NCBI GenBank assembly: GCA_000016765.1
Contig: CP000699.1
Location: 2,480,001-2,544,000, forward strand
From: Rhizorhabdus wittichii RW1
GTDB taxonomy: Bacteria > Pseudomonadota > Alphaproteobacteria > Sphingomonadales > Sphingomonadaceae
Length of the DNA: 64,000 bases
Direction of reading: 5' to 3'
The position numbers were made by a program, and so were the translations under genes. Numbering within the stretch: position 1 is the first letter of the stretch; each line of letters starts with the position of its first letter. Under the pieces are notes generated by a model. It was not told the origin of the DNA. It saw only the letters and a list, made by a program, of their open reading frames with translations, and did not search any database. Below, piece after piece: positions 1-8,150 of the stretch.

Positions 1-110
1 GATATTTCGGGGATTCGGAAAGGACGCCCCGCCCCGTCCCCCGCAGTCTGGGATCGACCCGCGACATGGACCGAAGATTCCTGCGCGACCTTCAAAAGGG
101 GACCGAATTG

Positions 111-2423
111 ATGCAGCCCACCTTCGCCAAGTCCATTTCCCTGCCCGCCCTGCTGGCGATCACCGTCTCTGCCGTCGCGCTCGCCGCGCCGGCCCGCGCG
201 CAGGACGGCGTCGCGGCCGACGGCGACGGCGGCGACATCGTCGTCACCGCCCGCAAGGCGCGCGAGCGCCTCCAGGACGTTCCGATCTCGGTCAACGCGC
301 TGTCCGGCGACCAGCTCCGCGATCGCGGAGCGGTCGACGTCAAGGACGTGCTGCGCAGCGTCCCCGGCCTGTCCTTCTCGGGCACCGAGCGCGGCCTCGG
401 CAACTACAACATCCGCGGCATCAGCACCGTCGCCTCGGCGCCGACGGTCGGCATCTATCTCGACGACATCTCGCTCGTCACCATCGCCACCTCGTTCAGC
501 GGCGCCTTCGACCCGGTGTTCTTCGACATGGAGCGGCTGGAGGTGCTGAAGGGCCCGCAGGGCACGCTCTACGGCGGCAGTTCGATGGGCGGCGCGATCA
601 AATATGTCAGCGCCCGGCCGAAGCTGAACGTGATCGAAGGCAGCGTCGCCGCCGGGATCGGCACCACCGCGCACGGCACCGCCTCCTATAATGCGGAGGC
701 GGTGCTCAACCTGCCGCTCGTCGCCGACAAGCTGTCGGTGCGCGGCGGCGTCTTCTATCGCCACGACGGCGGCTATGTGGACAATGTCGCCGCCGGCACC
801 GTCACCAACTCGCGCTATTCGAGCACGGCCCCCGGCTACACGCCGCAGGCGCAGCCGTCGCTGAGCACCCGCAACCAGGCCAACTACAACGACGCCGACA
901 CCTATGTCGGCCGCCTGTCGCTGCTGTGGCAGCCCGACGAGAGCTGGTCGATCCGGCCGGCCGCCTTCTACCAGCACTACAAGCTCGCCAATCCCGGCCA
1001 GTTCTTCCTCGGCATGCCCGAGCTGACCGCTTCCTACCGGATCAAGCAGCCGACCACCGACAAGGCGGGCATCTACAGCCTGGCGATCGACAAGGAGCTG
1101 GGCGCGGTCCAGGCGACCTCGCTGACCGCCTATTTCGACCGCAAGCTCGATTTCGTCCGCGACTACAGCTATTTCATCGGCGGGCTGGTGCCGCCGCTCT
1201 ACCCGCTGACCAGCCGCAACCTGTCGGCCAGCCGCACCAAGACCTTCAGCCAGGAGCTGCGCCTCGCCTCGAACGATCCCGGCGCGCGGCTGACCTGGAT
1301 CGCGGGCCTCTATTATTCGCACCAGGACGACCGGCTCTACCAGATCGCGGTCACCCCCGGCGCCACCCCGGTGATCGGCACCGAGGTCGGCTATGTCGGC
1401 GACACCACCACCATCACCAAGCAATATGCCGCCTTCGGCGAGGCGACCTACAAGCTGCTCGACAATCTCGACATCACCGCCGGCGTGCGGCTGTTCCAGA
1501 TCAAGCAGATCGTCGACATCCTCGGCGACGGCCCGTTCAACGGCGGCCTGACCCAGATCGTCGGACGCAAGAGCAACGAGAAGGGCGTCAATCCGAAGGT
1601 CGGCATCTCCTACAAGGTGACGCGCGACAACCTGATCTACGCCTCGGCGGCGAAGGGCTTCCGCCCCGGCGGCCCGAACCGCTTCCAGATCAACCCGGCG
1701 CTGTGCGCCACCGACCTCGCCCGGCTGGGCCTGACGGCGGCGCCCAACACCTTCGATTCGGACAATCTGTGGAGCTATGAGCTGGGCACCAAGAACCAGT
1801 TCGGCAGCAGCGTCCTGGTCAACGCCGCGCTGTTCTACACCGACTGGAAGAAGATCCAGCAGCAGATCAATCTGTCGAGCTGCGGCTTCGCCTTCACCGG
1901 CAATGCCGGCAGCGCCGACGTCAAGGGCGCCGAGCTGGAGACCCGGTTCAACCTGACCCGCGCGTTCCAGGTCGGCGGCACCGCGACCTACAGCGACGCC
2001 AAGATCTCCACCGCCGCGCTCGGCACCAGCGCGCAGGACGGGGACCAGGTGCTCGCCGTGCCGAAATGGATGCTGAGCGGCTTCGCCAGCTACAGCGTCG
2101 AGGTGGCCGACGGCTGGCGCGGGCAGATCCGCGGCGAATATCAGTATCAGAGCCGCTCGCGCCGCCAGTTCGACCGGATCCAGTCGGTGGTCTTCCCCGG
2201 CGGCGTGCCCGGCACGGCGCCCAACCGCGCCGAGTTCCGCCAGGGCTATCAGGTGGTCAATGCCTTCGCCTCGGTCGGCGACGGCGAGACCGAGGTCCGC
2301 CTCTACCTCAACAATGTCTTCGACGTGGCGCCGCGGCTCGACACCGACCTGACCGGCGGATCGGACCGTTCGACGACGATCCGGCCGCGCACCGTCGGCC
2401 TCGAAGTCCGGCGGCGCTTCTAA
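111..2423 (+). CDS. TonB-dependent outer-membrane receptor
   Basis: A 770-residue receptor for active uptake across the outer membrane, powered by TonB-ExbBD. A signal peptide of about 30 residues (ending APARA-Q) is followed by a TonB-box-like DIVVTARK (42-49), a plug domain with the LEVLKGPQGTLYG signature, and a long beta-barrel that ends in an aromatic residue (RRRF) as BAM substrates do. An ATG 45 nt upstream is in frame, but the ATG at 111 sits behind AAAAGGGG and begins a normal signal peptide, so I chose it. A PQQ dehydrogenase follows 71 nt downstream on the same strand, so the receptor may import that enzyme's substrate or cofactor. The ligand is unknown. Confidence 0.93.
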   Translation: MQPTFAKSISLPALLAITVSAVALAAPARAQDGVAADGDGGDIVVTARKARERLQDVPISVNALSGDQLRDRGAVDVKDVLRSVPGLSFSGTERGLGNYNIRGISTVASAPTVGIYLDDISLVTIATSFSGAFDPVFFDMERLEVLKGPQGTLYGGSSMGGAIKYVSARPKLNVIEGSVAAGIGTTAHGTASYNAEAVLNLPLVADKLSVRGGVFYRHDGGYVDNVAAGTVTNSRYSSTAPGYTPQAQPSLSTRNQANYNDADTYVGRLSLLWQPDESWSIRPAAFYQHYKLANPGQFFLGMPELTASYRIKQPTTDKAGIYSLAIDKELGAVQATSLTAYFDRKLDFVRDYSYFIGGLVPPLYPLTSRNLSASRTKTFSQELRLASNDPGARLTWIAGLYYSHQDDRLYQIAVTPGATPVIGTEVGYVGDTTTITKQYAAFGEATYKLLDNLDITAGVRLFQIKQIVDILGDGPFNGGLTQIVGRKSNEKGVNPKVGISYKVTRDNLIYASAAKGFRPGGPNRFQINPALCATDLARLGLTAAPNTFDSDNLWSYELGTKNQFGSSVLVNAALFYTDWKKIQQQINLSSCGFAFTGNAGSADVKGAELETRFNLTRAFQVGGTATYSDAKISTAALGTSAQDGDQVLAVPKWMLSGFASYSVEVADGWRGQIRGEYQYQSRSRRQFDRIQSVVFPGGVPGTAPNRAEFRQGYQVVNAFASVGDGETEVRLYLNNVFDVAPRLDTDLTGGSDRSTTIRPRTVGLEVRRRF

Positions 2424-2494
2424 ACGGCCGCATATTGGGGAATGATCCTCGGGGGACGGCCGCCGCGCCGTTCCCCGACAGGGAGCGAGACGGA

Positions 2495-4612
2495 ATGAAG
2501 CTGATCCCATGGCGCGGTCGCCGCGCCGTCATCCGGACGACGCTGGCGGGCCTGATCGCCCCGGCGCTGGTCGCCGCCAGCCTGGCGGGCGGCACGCCGC
2601 CGCGCGACTGGCAGTTGGAGACCGCCTATCATTATCCGGGCACGCAGGTCGACGCGGCGACCGCCGGCCGGCTGGGCGTCGCCTGGGAGTTCGACGATTT
2701 CGTCGTGCGCGGCAGCACCCATCGCGGGGTCGAGGCGACCCCGGTCGTGGTCGACGGGGTGATGTACCTGACCGGGCCGTGGAGCGTGGTCTACGCGCTC
2801 GACGCGCGCACCGGAAAGCCGCTCTGGCAATATGATCCGGAGGTCGACGGCCAGTTCGCCCGCCGCACCTGCTGCGACGCGGTCAATCGCGGCGTCGCGG
2901 TCGCCGACGGCGTGGTCTATGTCGCCGCGCTCGACGGCTGGCTGGCGGCGGTCGACGCCAGGACCGGCAAGGAGCTGTGGAAGGTCGACACGATCACCGA
3001 CCGCAAGATGAGCTATGCGATCACCGGCGCGCCGCGCGTCGCGGGCAGGAACGTCGTGATCGGCAATGGCGGCGGCGAGATGGGCGCGCGGGGCTATGCC
3101 AGCGCCTATGACCGCAAGACCGGCAAGCTCGCCTGGCGCTTCTTCGTCGTGCCGGGCGATCCCGCCAAGGGCGCCGACGAGCATCCCGAGGTGACCGAGG
3201 CGCGCAAGACCTGGGACCCCAAGTCGCGCTGGGACCTGGGCGGCGGCGGCACGCCGTGGGATTCGATCGTCTACGATCCCGACACCAACATCGTCTATGT
3301 CGGCACCGGCAACGGCATGCCGCACCCGTCCTGGCTGCGCAGCCCGGCCGGCGGCGACAATCTCTATCTGTCCTCGATCGTCGCGATCGACGCCGACACC
3401 GGCCGCAAGAAGTGGCATTACCAGACCACACCCGCCGACAGCTGGGACTATACCGCGACCCAGAACATGATCCTCGCCGACATCGAGATCGGCGGCCGCC
3501 CGCGCAAGGTGATCATGCAGGCGCCGAAGAACGGCTTCTTCTACGTGCTCGACCGGGTGACCGGCGAACTGCTGTCGGCGGAGAAGTTCACCACCGTCAC
3601 CTGGGCCGACCGCGTCGACATGAAGACCGGCCGGCCGGTGGTCAGCGACCAGTCGGACTATTCGAGGAAGACCAAGCTGGTCTGGCCGTCGGAGGCCGGC
3701 GGGCACAATTGGCAACCCATGTCGTACAGCCGGGAAACCGGGCTGGTCTACATCCCGGTGCTCGAGGCGCCGATGACCTTCCAGATGCTGGAGCAACCGA
3801 AATACCGGCCCTACAGCAACCTGCAGGGCTCGGCCGCCTCCTTCCCCAGCTTCGCCTTCGGATCGAACAAGACCGGCGGCGCCGAAGACATTCTCGCCGG
3901 CCAGCCCAGGCCGACCTTCCAGCAGATCGTCCGCGCCTGGGACCCGGTGCGCCAGAAGGAGGCCTGGGCGACGAAGCCGATGCCCTTCTGGAGCGGCGGC
4001 ACGATGGTGACCGGCGGGCTCGTCTTCCAGGGTTCGGCCGACGGCTGGCTGACCGCCTATGACGCCAGGACCGGCGCCGTGGTCCACCGCGTCGATGTCG
4101 GCACCGGCATCATGGCATCGCCGATGAGCTACACGATCGACGGCGTCCAATATGTCGCGGTGACGGCCGGCATCGGCGGCGCCCTCAACGTGTCCTACCC
4201 GCCCGGCGCGGTGGCGATCGAGCGGCAGAACAGCGAGCGGCTGATCGTGTTCCGGATCGGCGGCCCCGCGCCCAGGCTGCCGCCGCTGCGCGAGGCCCGG
4301 CCGTTCACCGTGGCGCCCGCCCAATATCGCGGCACCCAGGCCCAGGAGCAGCACGGCGCCGCCCTCTACGGCGAGAATTGCGGGCGCTGCCACGGCGGGC
4401 CGACCGGCGCGGGCGGCTATCCCAACCTGTGGAAGATGACGCCCGAGACGCATGCCGCGTTCGAGTCGATCGTCCTCGACGGCGCCTTCGCCTATGCGGG
4501 CATGGCCTCCTTCGCCGACGTGCTGAGCAAGCAGGACGCCAGGGACATCCACGCCTTCCTGGCGAAGCCGCACGACGAGAAGGCCCAGCCCACCGAGAAC
4601 CGGATGCACTAA
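2495..4612 (+). CDS. PQQ-dependent dehydrogenase with C-terminal cytochrome c domain
   Basis: A 705-residue periplasmic quinohaemoprotein, probably an alcohol dehydrogenase of the type II class, passing electrons from a PQQ site to its own haem. A signal peptide (1-31) is followed by an eight-bladed propeller with W-motif repeats such as ALDARTGKPLW and AVDARTGKELW. The adjacent-cysteine pair C126-C127, characteristic of PQQ alcohol dehydrogenases, is present, as is the GDN segment near the expected catalytic Asp. The haem motif CGRCH is at 629-633 and the probable axial Met is in GMASF (about 670). The start ATG follows AGGGAGCGAGA; an in-frame extension upstream is only a shadow of the receptor gene. 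Substrate is not deducible. It is probably co-transcribed with the receptor upstream and the HbpS-like gene downstream. Confidence 0.93.
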   Translation: MKLIPWRGRRAVIRTTLAGLIAPALVAASLAGGTPPRDWQLETAYHYPGTQVDAATAGRLGVAWEFDDFVVRGSTHRGVEATPVVVDGVMYLTGPWSVVYALDARTGKPLWQYDPEVDGQFARRTCCDAVNRGVAVADGVVYVAALDGWLAAVDARTGKELWKVDTITDRKMSYAITGAPRVAGRNVVIGNGGGEMGARGYASAYDRKTGKLAWRFFVVPGDPAKGADEHPEVTEARKTWDPKSRWDLGGGGTPWDSIVYDPDTNIVYVGTGNGMPHPSWLRSPAGGDNLYLSSIVAIDADTGRKKWHYQTTPADSWDYTATQNMILADIEIGGRPRKVIMQAPKNGFFYVLDRVTGELLSAEKFTTVTWADRVDMKTGRPVVSDQSDYSRKTKLVWPSEAGGHNWQPMSYSRETGLVYIPVLEAPMTFQMLEQPKYRPYSNLQGSAASFPSFAFGSNKTGGAEDILAGQPRPTFQQIVRAWDPVRQKEAWATKPMPFWSGGTMVTGGLVFQGSADGWLTAYDARTGAVVHRVDVGTGIMASPMSYTIDGVQYVAVTAGIGGALNVSYPPGAVAIERQNSERLIVFRIGGPAPRLPPLREARPFTVAPAQYRGTQAQEQHGAALYGENCGRCHGGPTGAGGYPNLWKMTPETHAAFESIVLDGAFAYAGMASFADVLSKQDARDIHAFLAKPHDEKAQPTENRMH

Positions 4613-4625
4613 TATCCTTCCTTTC

Positions 4626-4653
4626 CGTCATTCCCGCGAAAGCGGGAATGACG
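4626..4653. repeat. REP-like palindrome (CGTCATTCCCGC, GAAA loop)
   Basis: Perfect 12-bp stem, CGTCATTCCCGC and its complement, closed by a GAAA tetraloop, in the gap between the PQQ dehydrogenase and the HbpS-like gene. The same element with the loop inverted (TTTC) recurs at 38594, and close relatives occur at 10488, 43676 and 53793, so this is a dispersed intergenic family rather than a site specific to this operon. Confidence 0.85.
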
Positions 4654-4709
4654 ATGGGGGCCGAAGGATATGCCTCGATTCAAACCAACGGTCGCCCACG
4701 GAGAACGAC

Positions 4710-5192
4710 ATGAAGCTTTGGAAGATACCGGGCGGCGCGGTCGCGCTGCTCGCGATGACGGCCGCCGCGATGCCGGCCATGGCCACGCCGGCGCTCCAAC
4801 TCCGCGACGCCGTGGCGATGGCGCAGGGCGCGACCGAGGCGGCCGGGCGCGGCGAACACGCCGTCTCGATCGTCATCGTCAATCGCGAGGGCCGGGTGAT
4901 CCTGGCGCAGCGGATGGACGGCGCCTCGTATAAGAGCCTCGACGTCGCCGAGGGCAAGGCCACCACCGCCGCCGCGCTCGGCCTGCCGACCCGCCTGCTG
5001 CAGGAGGCGCTCGCCAAGGGCGATCAGTCGGTGCTGTCCGTGCCGGGCGCGATCGCGATCGCGGGCGGCGTGCCGGTGACGGTCGACGGCGCGACGATCG
5101 CCGCGATCGGCGTCAGCGGCGGCGCCCCCCAGGACGACGAGGCGATCGCCACCGCCGCGCGCGACCGCTATCCGGGCGCCAAGCCGCGCTGA
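4710..5192 (+). CDS. GlcG/HbpS family (DUF336) secreted protein
   Basis: A 160-residue protein with a signal peptide (1-25, cut near AMA-TP) and one GlcG/HbpS domain. Signs of the family are the VVNREGRVILAQRMD strand, the helix after SLDVAEGKATTAAA, and the C-terminal GGVPVTV...IAAIGVSGG segment followed by DDEAIATAA. Members bind haem or cobalamin-like ligands or have no known function; many are encoded beside PQQ dehydrogenases, as here. The start is the ATG behind GGAGAACGAC. The gene lies 97 nt after the dehydrogenase, with a palindrome between them. A periplasmic accessory role is an inference. Confidence 0.85.
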   Translation: MKLWKIPGGAVALLAMTAAAMPAMATPALQLRDAVAMAQGATEAAGRGEHAVSIVIVNREGRVILAQRMDGASYKSLDVAEGKATTAAALGLPTRLLQEALAKGDQSVLSVPGAIAIAGGVPVTVDGATIAAIGVSGGAPQDDEAIATAARDRYPGAKPR

Positions 5193-5204
5193 CGCCGATC
5201 GCCC

Positions 5205-5399
5205 TCAATGGGCGAGCGAGGCCCAGGCGGCGGCGCTGAGCGCCAGGCATCCCCCCGCCGCCGACGCCGCCATCAGCCCATGGCCCATCAGGGTCAGGAC
5301 CGGCGCGTCGGGACGCGCCTCGCGGCGGTTGCGGGAAAGGCTGGTCAGGATGAAGGTCGTCAGGAAGCCGTAAGCGAGCGCGAAGATCGGAAGCGCCAT
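5205..5399 (-). CDS. Small two-helix membrane protein, unknown function
   Basis: A 64-residue hypothetical protein with two probable membrane helices: residues about 3-20 (PIFALAYGFLTTFILTSL) and about 36-62 (Ala/Gly-rich, ending AAAWASLAH). They are separated by a basic loop, SRNRREARPD. The ATG at 5399 is preceded on its strand by GGTGGGGACTATCG, a reasonable ribosome site, whereas the in-frame upstream extension is basic and not protein-like. It converges with the HbpS-like gene. I do not recognise a family. Confidence 0.5.
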   Translation of the reverse strand: MALPIFALAYGFLTTFILTSLSRNRREARPDAPVLTLMGHGLMAASAAGGCLALSAAAWASLAH

Positions 5400-5667
5400 C
5401 GATAGTCCCCACCATGATGTTGCGACGCAGCAATCATGCGCGCCCGAGTCGGTCAACCGCCTTGCCGTCGCCCGATCGGCGCTTTGCCGGCCCCTGCGCC
5501 GGAGCGTGGTTCGAACCGGTTGTTGCGCGGCCGGAAAGACGGCCTGAATAATGGCTTTTTCAAGATGATTTATTACAAAATATGTCTGGAGTGTTGCTTG
5601 TAACAAAAAGGACATGGAAGCGTCACATCGGCCTCAACGCGGCTGGTCGCCGCCCGGGAGACATTCC

Positions 5668-7044
5668 ATGTTCCGCATTGCCCGCGTGGCCCTGGCCGCC
5701 ACTGCCTCGCTGATCGCCATGCCGCTGGCCGCGGCCCCCCTGTCGGCCGAGGAGAGCCAGGCCCTGCGCGAGGAGGTCCGCGCGCTGCAGGCCCGACTCG
5801 CCGCGATCGAGGCGCGGCTGGGCGAAGCGCCGCCGGGCGCTGCCCCGGCGGCGGCATCGGCCCCGGCCGTGACGGCGGCGGCCGCCGCTTCGGCCCCCGC
5901 GACGGCGATCGGCTGGAAGGGATCGCCGCAATTCACCAGCGACGATCGCAGCTTCAAGGTGAAGGGCCGCATCCAGCTCGACGCGGGCTATGTCTCCAAG
6001 CCGCGCGGCATCGTCGATCGCGGCCTCGGCTTCTCGAACGAGGTCCGCCGCATCCGGCTCGGCGGCGAGGGCAAGCTCGGCAGCGGATTCGGCTACAAGC
6101 TCGAGGTCGAGCTGTCGGACAACAAGGTCGGCCTGGTCGACACCTTCGTCACCTATGACACGGGCCCCTGGCAGGTCTCGATCGGCAACCAGAACCAGTT
6201 CCAGTCGCTCGACGAGCTGACCGGCGACACCACCGGATCGCTGATGGAGCGCGCCGCCTTCACCGACGCCTTCAACTTCGAGCGGCGGCTGGGCATCGCG
6301 GTCCAGTATCACCGCAAGGACATCCTCCTCCAGGGCGGCGTCTTCTCCGACGACATCGACGCGCTGGCCGACTCGAGCGACGGCCCGAACGGCGGCGACG
6401 AGAACAACAGCTTCAGCATCGACGGCCGCGCCGTCTATGCGCCGAAGCTGGGCGGGACGCAGATCCATCTCGGCGGCTCGGCGCATCTGCGCATGCTCAA
6501 CCGGCTGTCGGACGCGCCGACGCGCTATCGGCAGCGTCCCTTCCTGCACAGCACCAACAGCCGCATCCTCGCGACGCCGAACATGCTGGTCGACCGCGAG
6601 TTCAACTATGGGCTGGAGGTCGCCGCCATCCATGGCCGCTGGCACACCGCCGGGGAGGCGAACTGGCTCGACGCGATCGGGCCGGGGCCCAATTCGCGCT
6701 TCTTCGGCGGCTATGCCGAGGTCGGCTATTTCCTGACCGACGACACCCGCACCTATCGCAACGGCATCTTCGGCGGGGCCAAGCCCTCCTCGCCGTTCGG
6801 CAAGGGCGGCATCGGCGCGATCCAGGTCAACCTGCGCTACGACTATCTCGACCTCAACGACGGCGCGATCAGGGGCGGGACCCAGAATGGCTGGTTCGCC
6901 GGCATCATCTGGACCCCGGTCGAATATCTGCGCTTCAACCTCAACTACGGCTATCTCGCCTATACCGGCGCCGCGATCCCGGCGGGCGGGCGAACCGACT
7001 ATGGGATGCATGTCGGCGGGGCGCGGGTCGAACTCGACTTCTGA
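5668..7044 (+). CDS. OprO/OprP-type phosphate-selective porin family protein
   Basis: A 458-residue outer-membrane porin of the OprO/P family. A signal peptide (about 1-23) is followed by a short coiled-coil (27-51, EESQALREEVRALQARL), an Ala/Pro-rich linker and a 16-strand-type barrel beginning at FKVKGRIQLDAGYVSKP. Its C-terminus is VELDF, ending in the aromatic expected by BAM. The N-terminal coiled coil followed by a barrel is typical of the family and may support trimerisation. The start ATG is 8 nt after GGGAG. The 268-nt region upstream is AT-richer (5540-5610) and probably carries the promoter, but I could not define boxes. The solute could be phosphate, polyphosphate or another anion. 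Confidence 0.9.
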   Translation: MFRIARVALAATASLIAMPLAAAPLSAEESQALREEVRALQARLAAIEARLGEAPPGAAPAAASAPAVTAAAAASAPATAIGWKGSPQFTSDDRSFKVKGRIQLDAGYVSKPRGIVDRGLGFSNEVRRIRLGGEGKLGSGFGYKLEVELSDNKVGLVDTFVTYDTGPWQVSIGNQNQFQSLDELTGDTTGSLMERAAFTDAFNFERRLGIAVQYHRKDILLQGGVFSDDIDALADSSDGPNGGDENNSFSIDGRAVYAPKLGGTQIHLGGSAHLRMLNRLSDAPTRYRQRPFLHSTNSRILATPNMLVDREFNYGLEVAAIHGRWHTAGEANWLDAIGPGPNSRFFGGYAEVGYFLTDDTRTYRNGIFGGAKPSSPFGKGGIGAIQVNLRYDYLDLNDGAIRGGTQNGWFAGIIWTPVEYLRFNLNYGYLAYTGAAIPAGGRTDYGMHVGGARVELDF

Positions 7045-7049
7045 TCGGT

Positions 7050-7080
7050 GAAGGCGCGCGCGGCAATCGCGCGCCCCTTC
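7050..7080. terminator. Hairpin between convergent porin genes
   Basis: GGCGCGCG (7053-7060) pairs with CGCGCGCC (7068-7075) around a 7-nt loop, with flanking GAA/TTC extending the stem. It lies between two convergent genes, so it can serve as a bidirectional terminator. There is no long T tract on either side. Confidence 0.6.
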
Positions 7081-7091
7081 GTTCCGTCGTC

Positions 7092-7934
7092 TCAGAAAGC
7101 CGCCGTCAGCGAAAAGACCAGCTTGCCGCCGGCGATCGACGAACCGTTCTTCGTCGATGCGAAGTTCGGCAGCAGATAGGCCGATTCGCTCTTGCCGATG
7201 TCGGTATCGACATAGGCGACGCCCGCCGTGACCGGGGTCCCCGGAACCGCGACGTCGACCCCGACCAGCCAGTCGAGATATTTGCCGGTCGGCGCGATGC
7301 TGGTGCCGTTGGGGCCGAGGCCCGCATTGCCATTCGAATAGCCGAGATGCGCCTTCAGCGTGACCGGGGTCTGCGGAATGGCGCCGGAGACGTCGGCCCA
7401 GAGGTAGAGATTGTCCTCCTTGTCGCCCGGATCGTCGTAGACGCCGGTCGAAGCCGACGCGCCCGAGACATACCAGCGGCCGAGCGCCTGCTGCTTCGGC
7501 GCATAGGCGACGCCGCCGAGCAGCGTGACCGGGCCCAGCGTCCCGCTGAGCTTGGCATAGAGTTCGGCGAAGTCGGTCTTGTCGGCGCCGCCCGGGTACA
7601 TGAACCAGGTGAGGCCCGCGTCGAGCGCGACGCCTTCGCCCAGCGCGACCTTGTAGCCGCCGAAGATGTCGAGCTCGGTGTTGGAGCCGCCGAAGGTGCC
7701 CCAGCCGGCGAGGTTCGATCCCCAGGTGCCGACATAGAAGCCGCTCTCATGACCGACGGTGATGCCGCCCTGGATCGCCATCTCCTTGTCGGTCTGGGAA
7801 ACGCCGCGGAAGCGGTAGTCGCTGGCGAGGCCGATGCTGCCGGACACGCTGAACGGCGAGCTTTCCTCCTGGGCCAGGGCCGGCGTCGCGACGAACAGCG
7901 CGAGGACGGCGGCGGTGGTTTTCTGGAAACGCAT
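7092..7934 (-). CDS. TorF-family putative porin
   Basis: A 280-residue outer-membrane beta-barrel protein of the TorF family (TIGR02001), common in Proteobacteria. It has a signal peptide ending ATPALAQ and the family-specific opening GLASDYRFRGVSQTDKEMA. Alternating aromatic strands follow, and the terminus LTAAF ends in Phe. The ATG at 7934 has AAAGGGGATT upstream; an in-frame extension to 8027 is rejected because it lacks a signal-like start. The transported solute is unknown. It is convergent with the OprP-type porin and monocistronic. Confidence 0.88.
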   Translation of the reverse strand: MRFQKTTAAVLALFVATPALAQEESSPFSVSGSIGLASDYRFRGVSQTDKEMAIQGGITVGHESGFYVGTWGSNLAGWGTFGGSNTELDIFGGYKVALGEGVALDAGLTWFMYPGGADKTDFAELYAKLSGTLGPVTLLGGVAYAPKQQALGRWYVSGASASTGVYDDPGDKEDNLYLWADVSGAIPQTPVTLKAHLGYSNGNAGLGPNGTSIAPTGKYLDWLVGVDVAVPGTPVTAGVAYVDTDIGKSESAYLLPNFASTKNGSSIAGGKLVFSLTAAF

Positions 7935-8085
7935 AAGACAATCCCCTTTGATAAGGTTTCGGATCGTCCCTCCTTTCGTCGGCCTGCGCTTCCTCTGATC
8001 GGGTCGCGTCACGATCGACGCGGCCATTATGGAAACGGGATTCTCAGTCCCCTGTTTCCCGTCCGTTACAAATCATTGCGGGGGT

Positions 8086-8123
8086 CCGGCGCCACGCCCT
8101 AAGGGGTAGCGGCGTGGCGCCGG
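8086..8123. terminator. Strong stem-loop downstream of the SulP gene
   Basis: A perfect 13-bp inverted repeat: CCGGCGCCACGCC (8086-8098) and its complement (8111-8123), loop of 12 nt. It lies just beyond the 3' end of the SulP gene on the minus strand and could end that transcript. No U-rich tail follows, so it may instead protect the 3' end or be a repeat element. Confidence 0.55.
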
Positions 8124-8150
8124 CGCAACACCCGACCGTTTTGGGGCCGG

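Noticed and set aside
2420-4609. Long open frame (729 codons) antisense to the PQQ dehydrogenase gene
   Set aside because: High-GC third codon positions leave stop-free frames on the opposite strand. The translation is rich in His, Arg, Gly and Asp without any domain, and the sense protein has clear motifs. The same applies to long antisense frames at 5623-7011, 8256-9944, 13217-14911, 16376-18511, 21629-24832, 39153-41201 and 62000-63706.
5555-5615. AT-rich stretch with TTTATTACAAAA and TTGTAACAAAAA as another regulon palindrome
   Set aside because: It lacks the ACA-N8-TGT spacing and the CATG core; it is probably the porin promoter region only.
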